Source: Myxococcales bacterium (GTDB taxonomy: Bacteria > Myxococcota > Polyangia > Polyangiales > Polyangiaceae). Taken from it: a stretch of 9,268 nt of DNA. The translations under genes were made by a program, and so were the position numbers. Under the pieces are notes generated by a model, which did no database searches, was not told where the DNA came from, and was given only the letters and a program-made list of their open reading frames with translations. The first letter of the stretch is position 1. Each line of letters starts with the position of its first letter. The DNA lies in the NCBI GenBank assembly GCA_020430865.1, contig JAGQIY010000252.1, positions 1 through 9,268 of the forward strand, read 5' to 3'. Positions 7,482 to 9,268 of the stretch are shown here, in pieces.

Positions 7482-8278
7482 TTGCCCTTGAAGCTTGGCC
7501 TGCGCTTCTCGGCGAAGGCCCTCGGGCCCTCCTTGGCGTCCTCGGTGGCGAGGATGGGCCAGCCGATCTCCAGCTCCTTCTTCAAGGCTTCCGCCTCGGG
7601 CAGCCCCTCCGTCTCCTGCACGGAGCGCTTCATCGCCTGCACCGCGAGTGGGCCGTTGCCGGCGATCACCTCGGCGATCTTGCGCGCTTCGTCCAAGGCG
7701 GTGCCCTGGGGAACCACGCGGTTGATGAGCCCGAGCTTCTCGGCGTCCTCGGCCGTCAGGTGCTTTCCCGTGAACAGCATCTCCATCGCGTGGCAGAACG
7801 GGATCTGCCGCCGCAGGCGCACCGTCGAGCCGCCCAGGGGAAACAGCGCCCAGCGCGCCTCGGCGACGCCGAGCTTCGCGCCTTCACCCACGATGCGGAT
7901 GTCCGTCGCCTGCAGGATCTCCGTGCCCCCGGCGATGGCGGTACCCTCGACTGCGGCGATCAACGGCTTCTTGAGCTGATAGGAGCGGAGCAGCGCCTTC
8001 CAGTGCAGCTCCGGTTCCCGCTTCAAGCGGTCCGTCCACTCGTTCTGGGGTCTGGGCCCCGCCATCTCCTTCAGATCGCTGCCCGCGCAGAAATGGCCCG
8101 CGGCGCCGGTCAGGATCGCGACCCGCACCTCGGGATCCCGATCGATGCGGTCCCAGGCGTCCGCCATGCGGACCAGCATCTCGAGGTTGAACGCGTTCCG
8201 CGCCTCGGGACGGTTCATGGTGACGGTGACGATGTGACCCTCCTGCTCCACCAGCAGGCACTCTTGGCTGTCGCTCAC
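7478..8278 (-). CDS. Enoyl-CoA hydratase/isomerase (crotonase) family protein
   Basis: The complete 266-residue product has the normal length for a crotonase. GTG 8278 is chosen as the start because AGGAG lies 6 nt upstream and the family's usual N-terminal strand ('VTVTMNRPEARNAF', 17-30) begins soon after. The longer open frame would read through the upstream operator. The first oxyanion-hole segment is 'HFCAGSDL' (62-69), the second is 'EGTAIAGGTE' (111-120). Both acidic positions used by true hydratases are kept, Glu120 and Glu140, with the same 20-residue spacing as the catalytic pair Glu144/Glu164 of rat mitochondrial enoyl-CoA hydratase. A hydratase activity on a 2-enoyl-CoA is therefore likely, though the substrate is unknown. 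'FPLGGSTVRL' replaces the common 'PGAGGTQRL', which hints at a non-standard acyl group. The gene heads a coupled pair with the alpha/beta-barrel gene and is divergent from an hsaA-like gene, suggesting a role in degrading a steroid- or ring-derived acyl-CoA. Confidence 0.92.
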   Translation of the reverse strand: MSDSQECLLVEQEGHIVTVTMNRPEARNAFNLEMLVRMADAWDRIDRDPEVRVAILTGAAGHFCAGSDLKEMAGPRPQNEWTDRLKREPELHWKALLRSYQLKKPLIAAVEGTAIAGGTEILQATDIRIVGEGAKLGVAEARWALFPLGGSTVRLRRQIPFCHAMEMLFTGKHLTAEDAEKLGLINRVVPQGTALDEARKIAEVIAGNGPLAVQAMKRSVQETEGLPEAEALKKELEIGWPILATEDAKEGPRAFAEKRRPSFKGK

Positions 8279-8284
8279 GTGGCG

Positions 8285-8289
8285 CTCCT
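8285..8289 (-). promoter_or_regulatory. Ribosome binding site deciding the crotonase start
   Basis: AGGAG on the minus strand sits 6 nt before GTG 8278. This fixes the crotonase start at that GTG in preference to upstream ATG/GTG codons in the same open frame, which have no comparable site and would place coding sequence across the inverted-repeat operator. Confidence 0.8.
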
Positions 8290-8349
8290 CGCTCGATGAC
8301 GCGCCGGGTGAAGCGCGTCGAAAACCCATGGAACTCGGCTCGTTGCAGC

Positions 8350-8377
8350 ATAGAACACGTTTCACTTTCAGGAGCAA
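8350..8377 (-). promoter_or_regulatory. Candidate promoter of the crotonase/alpha-beta-barrel pair
   Basis: Reading the minus strand, TTGCTC (8377-8372) and TTCTAT (8355-8350) are 16 bp apart, the same geometry as the plus-strand candidate because both come from the nested repeat. The leader to GTG 8278 would be about 65 nt. The -35 match is weak, so confidence rests mainly on symmetry and position. Confidence 0.38.
8351..8364 (+). promoter_or_regulatory. KstR-like operator half-unit, left copy
   Basis: tagaacacgtttca matches TnnAACnnGTTnnA at every fixed position. I recall that pattern as the published operator consensus of KstR, the TetR-family repressor of steroid catabolism in mycobacteria and rhodococci. 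The site lies over the spacer and -10 of the candidate minus-strand promoter for the crotonase pair. Binding by a KstR-like protein is inference; other TetR-family repressors use similar dyads. Confidence 0.6.
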
Positions 8378-8384
8378 GGCCCCC

Positions 8385-8412
8385 TTGCCGGACAAAGTGA
8401 AACGTGTTCTAT
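8385..8412 (+). promoter_or_regulatory. Candidate promoter of the hsaA-like gene
   Basis: TTGCCG (8385-8390) and TTCTAT (8407-8412) are separated by 16 bp, an acceptable but imperfect sigma70-type pair. Transcription would begin near 8419, giving a leader of about 15 nt that includes the ribosome site. The mirror-image arrangement on the other strand supports the reading. Sigma-factor preferences of the host are unknown. Confidence 0.4.
8398..8411 (+). promoter_or_regulatory. KstR-like operator half-unit, right copy
   Basis: tgaaacgtgttcta also fits TnnAACnnGTTnnA and is the exact reverse complement of the left copy, with centres 47 bp apart. It lies over the spacer and -10 of the candidate promoter of the hsaA-like gene, 22 bp before its ATG, where a bound repressor would block transcription. 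Identity of the regulator is not shown by the window. Confidence 0.6.
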
Positions 8413-8423
8413 TTTCTGGACAG

Positions 8424-8428
8424 AGGAG
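8424..8428 (+). promoter_or_regulatory. Ribosome binding site of the hsaA-like gene
   Basis: AGGAG lies 5 nt before ATG 8434 and supports that start codon over later in-frame starts. Confidence 0.8.
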
Positions 8429-8433
8429 AGGGC

Positions 8434-9268
8434 ATGACTCAAGCGATCCCCACCGACGTGCAAACCACCAAGCAGTCACCAGGCAAGCCGAGCGGCGAGG
8501 AGATGGTGCGCCGCGCCCAGGAGCTCTTGCCGGCGCTCAGGAGTCGCGTGGGAGAGGCGGACGAGCTCCGCCGCCTGCCCGACGCGACCATCGCCGATCT
8601 GAAGCGGCTCGGCTTCTTCCGCATGCTGCAGCCGGCGCGCTGGGGCGGCTTCGAGCTGGATCCGCAGTACTTCTTCGAGTCCCAGTGGACCATCGCATCG
8701 GCCTGTCCCAGCACCGCGTGGGTGCTCGGGGTCGTGGCGGTGCATTCCTGGCAGCTGGCGCTGTTCCCTCTGGAAGCGCAGGAAGAGGTGTGGGGCAAGG
8801 ACACCGACGTGCTCATTTCGAGCTCGTACGCGCCCACGGGAAAGGTCCAGAAGGTCGATGGTGGCTACGAGATCACTGGTCGCTGGAGCTTCTCCAGCGG
8901 GTGCGATCACTGCGACTGGGTGTTTCTCGGCGGATTCGTGCCGACGGAGAGTGGTCCCCCGGACATGCGCACGTTCCTGCTACCCAAGCGGGACTACGTG
9001 ATCGAGGACAACTGGCACACCATGGGCCTCCGCGGCACGGGAAGCAAAGACGTGGTCGTCGATGGCGCCTTCGTGCCCGAGCACCGCACCCACAAGTTCA
9101 GCGACGGCTTCAAGCAGAAGAGCCCAGGCAACGAGCTGAACCCGGCGCCGCTCTTCAAGTTGCCCTTTGGTCAGATCTTCGTGCGCTCGGTGTCCACCAG
9201 CGCCATCGGCATGGCTCAGGGCGCGCTGAATGCGTTCCTGGAGGTTGCCAGGGGCCGCATCGCGGCCA
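8434..9268 (+). CDS. hsaA: HsaA-like flavin-dependent monooxygenase (acyl-CoA dehydrogenase fold), 3' end cut off
   Basis: The frame is open from ATG 8434 to the window end, giving 278 residues of a protein that in this family is usually close to 390. Conserved blocks as I remember them from HsaA are visible: 'LRRLPD' (45-50), 'LGFFRMLQPARWGGFELDP' (59-77), 'AQEEVWG' (115-121), 'ISSSYAP' (128-134), 'WSFSSGCDHCDW' (151-162), 'GLRGTGSKDVVV' (198-209) and 'FVPEHR' (213-218). HsaA is the FMNH2-using oxygenase of a two-component system with the reductase HsaB. It hydroxylates the phenolic A ring of 3-HSA during cholesterol and other steroid degradation. Related group D monooxygenases act on other phenols, so a different aromatic substrate remains possible. 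The gene has a strong ribosome site and lies downstream of a KstR-type operator, the regulator that controls hsaA in actinobacteria, which strengthens the assignment. Partners such as hsaB, hsaC and hsaD, if present, would be outside the window. Confidence 0.82.
   Translation, partial: MTQAIPTDVQTTKQSPGKPSGEEMVRRAQELLPALRSRVGEADELRRLPDATIADLKRLGFFRMLQPARWGGFELDPQYFFESQWTIASACPSTAWVLGVVAVHSWQLALFPLEAQEEVWGKDTDVLISSSYAPTGKVQKVDGGYEITGRWSFSSGCDHCDWVFLGGFVPTESGPPDMRTFLLPKRDYVIEDNWHTMGLRGTGSKDVVVDGAFVPEHRTHKFSDGFKQKSPGNELNPAPLFKLPFGQIFVRSVSTSAIGMAQGALNAFLEVARGRIAA

Larger units (their letters stand above)
8350..8412. repeat. 63-bp nested inverted repeat in divergent control region
   Basis: Perfect 19-bp arms, atagaacacgtttcacttt at 8350-8368 and its exact reverse complement at 8394-8412, flank a 25-bp spacer. 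Inside the spacer a second inverted repeat (gcaagg 8374-8379, ccttgc 8383-8388, loop ccc) shares the same centre, position 8381. The 5-bp segments between the inner and outer repeats do not pair. A 19-of-19 match is far beyond chance at this distance. It lies between two divergent genes, so it is read as a symmetric control element rather than a terminator. Confidence 0.95.

Noticed and set aside
6507..7979. 490-residue plus-strand open frame across the minus-strand lipoprotein, alpha/beta-barrel and crotonase genes
   Set aside because: It covers parts of three well-supported minus-strand genes, and its translation is low-complexity with no family resemblance.
8374..8388. Inner gcaagg/ccttgc repeat as a KstR2-type operator (CAAGnnCTTG)
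   Set aside because: The CAAG and CTTG blocks are 5 bp apart rather than 2, so it does not fit the consensus I recall. It is better explained as paired -35-like elements or part of the nested symmetry.
8350..8415. Reading the large inverted repeat plus TATTTT as a Rho-independent terminator
   Set aside because: Both flanking genes start at this gap and none ends here, the stem is AT-rich, and the arms carry operator-like dyads at promoter positions.
8279..8479. N-terminal extension of the crotonase to the longest open frame
   Set aside because: It would run through the operator and promoters and into the hsaA-like gene. A strong ribosome site precedes GTG 8278, and the family does not need the extra residues.

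Overview
The window is about two-thirds G+C with strong third-position GC bias. It carries several predicted lipoproteins of no known family and very long antisense shadow frames. Together these suggest a high-GC Gram-negative bacterium, most plausibly a myxobacterium (Myxococcota, Polyangia-like). That taxonomic call is inference from style and gene content; no rRNA or marker gene is present.

Layout. The left edge (1-273, +) is the C-terminal end of a crotonase-fold enzyme (enoyl-CoA hydratase/isomerase family). It is followed 15 bp later by a large DUF3604 protein with a probable lipoprotein signal (289-2685, +). A luciferase-like flavin/F420 oxidoreductase (2698-3762, -) converges on that gene. 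Divergent from it is a long unrecognised lipoprotein with a coiled-coil-rich middle and a beta-rich C-terminal half (3939-6302, +). A small Cys-containing lipoprotein (6318-6734, -) converges on that. Next on the minus strand are a dimeric alpha/beta-barrel (EthD/'WYD-x-VH'-type) protein (6780-7481) and a complete crotonase (7478-8278), which overlap by 4 bp (GTGA) and so form a translationally coupled pair. The right edge (8434-9268, +, cut by the window end) is an acyl-CoA-dehydrogenase-fold flavin monooxygenase that closely resembles HsaA, the oxygenase component that hydroxylates 3-HSA in steroid ring degradation.

The most notable regulatory feature is the 155-bp gap between the crotonase pair and the hsaA-like gene. 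It contains a perfect 19-bp inverted repeat (arms 8350-8368 and 8394-8412) with a second, coaxial 6-bp inverted repeat in its spacer. Each arm carries one exact match to TnnAACnnGTTnnA, the operator consensus I recall for the actinobacterial steroid-catabolism repressor KstR (TetR family). The arms are arranged so that each lies over the spacer and -10 of one of two symmetric divergent promoter candidates. Taken together, the right end looks like the edge of a repressor-controlled catabolic regulon for steroids or a related aromatic/acyl-CoA substrate, with divergent operons switched by one symmetric control element. The left two-thirds looks like ordinary accessory or housekeeping content with poorly characterised envelope proteins. 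No RNA genes, CRISPR arrays, insertion sequences or phage genes were seen. No gene-free stretch exceeds 300 bp.
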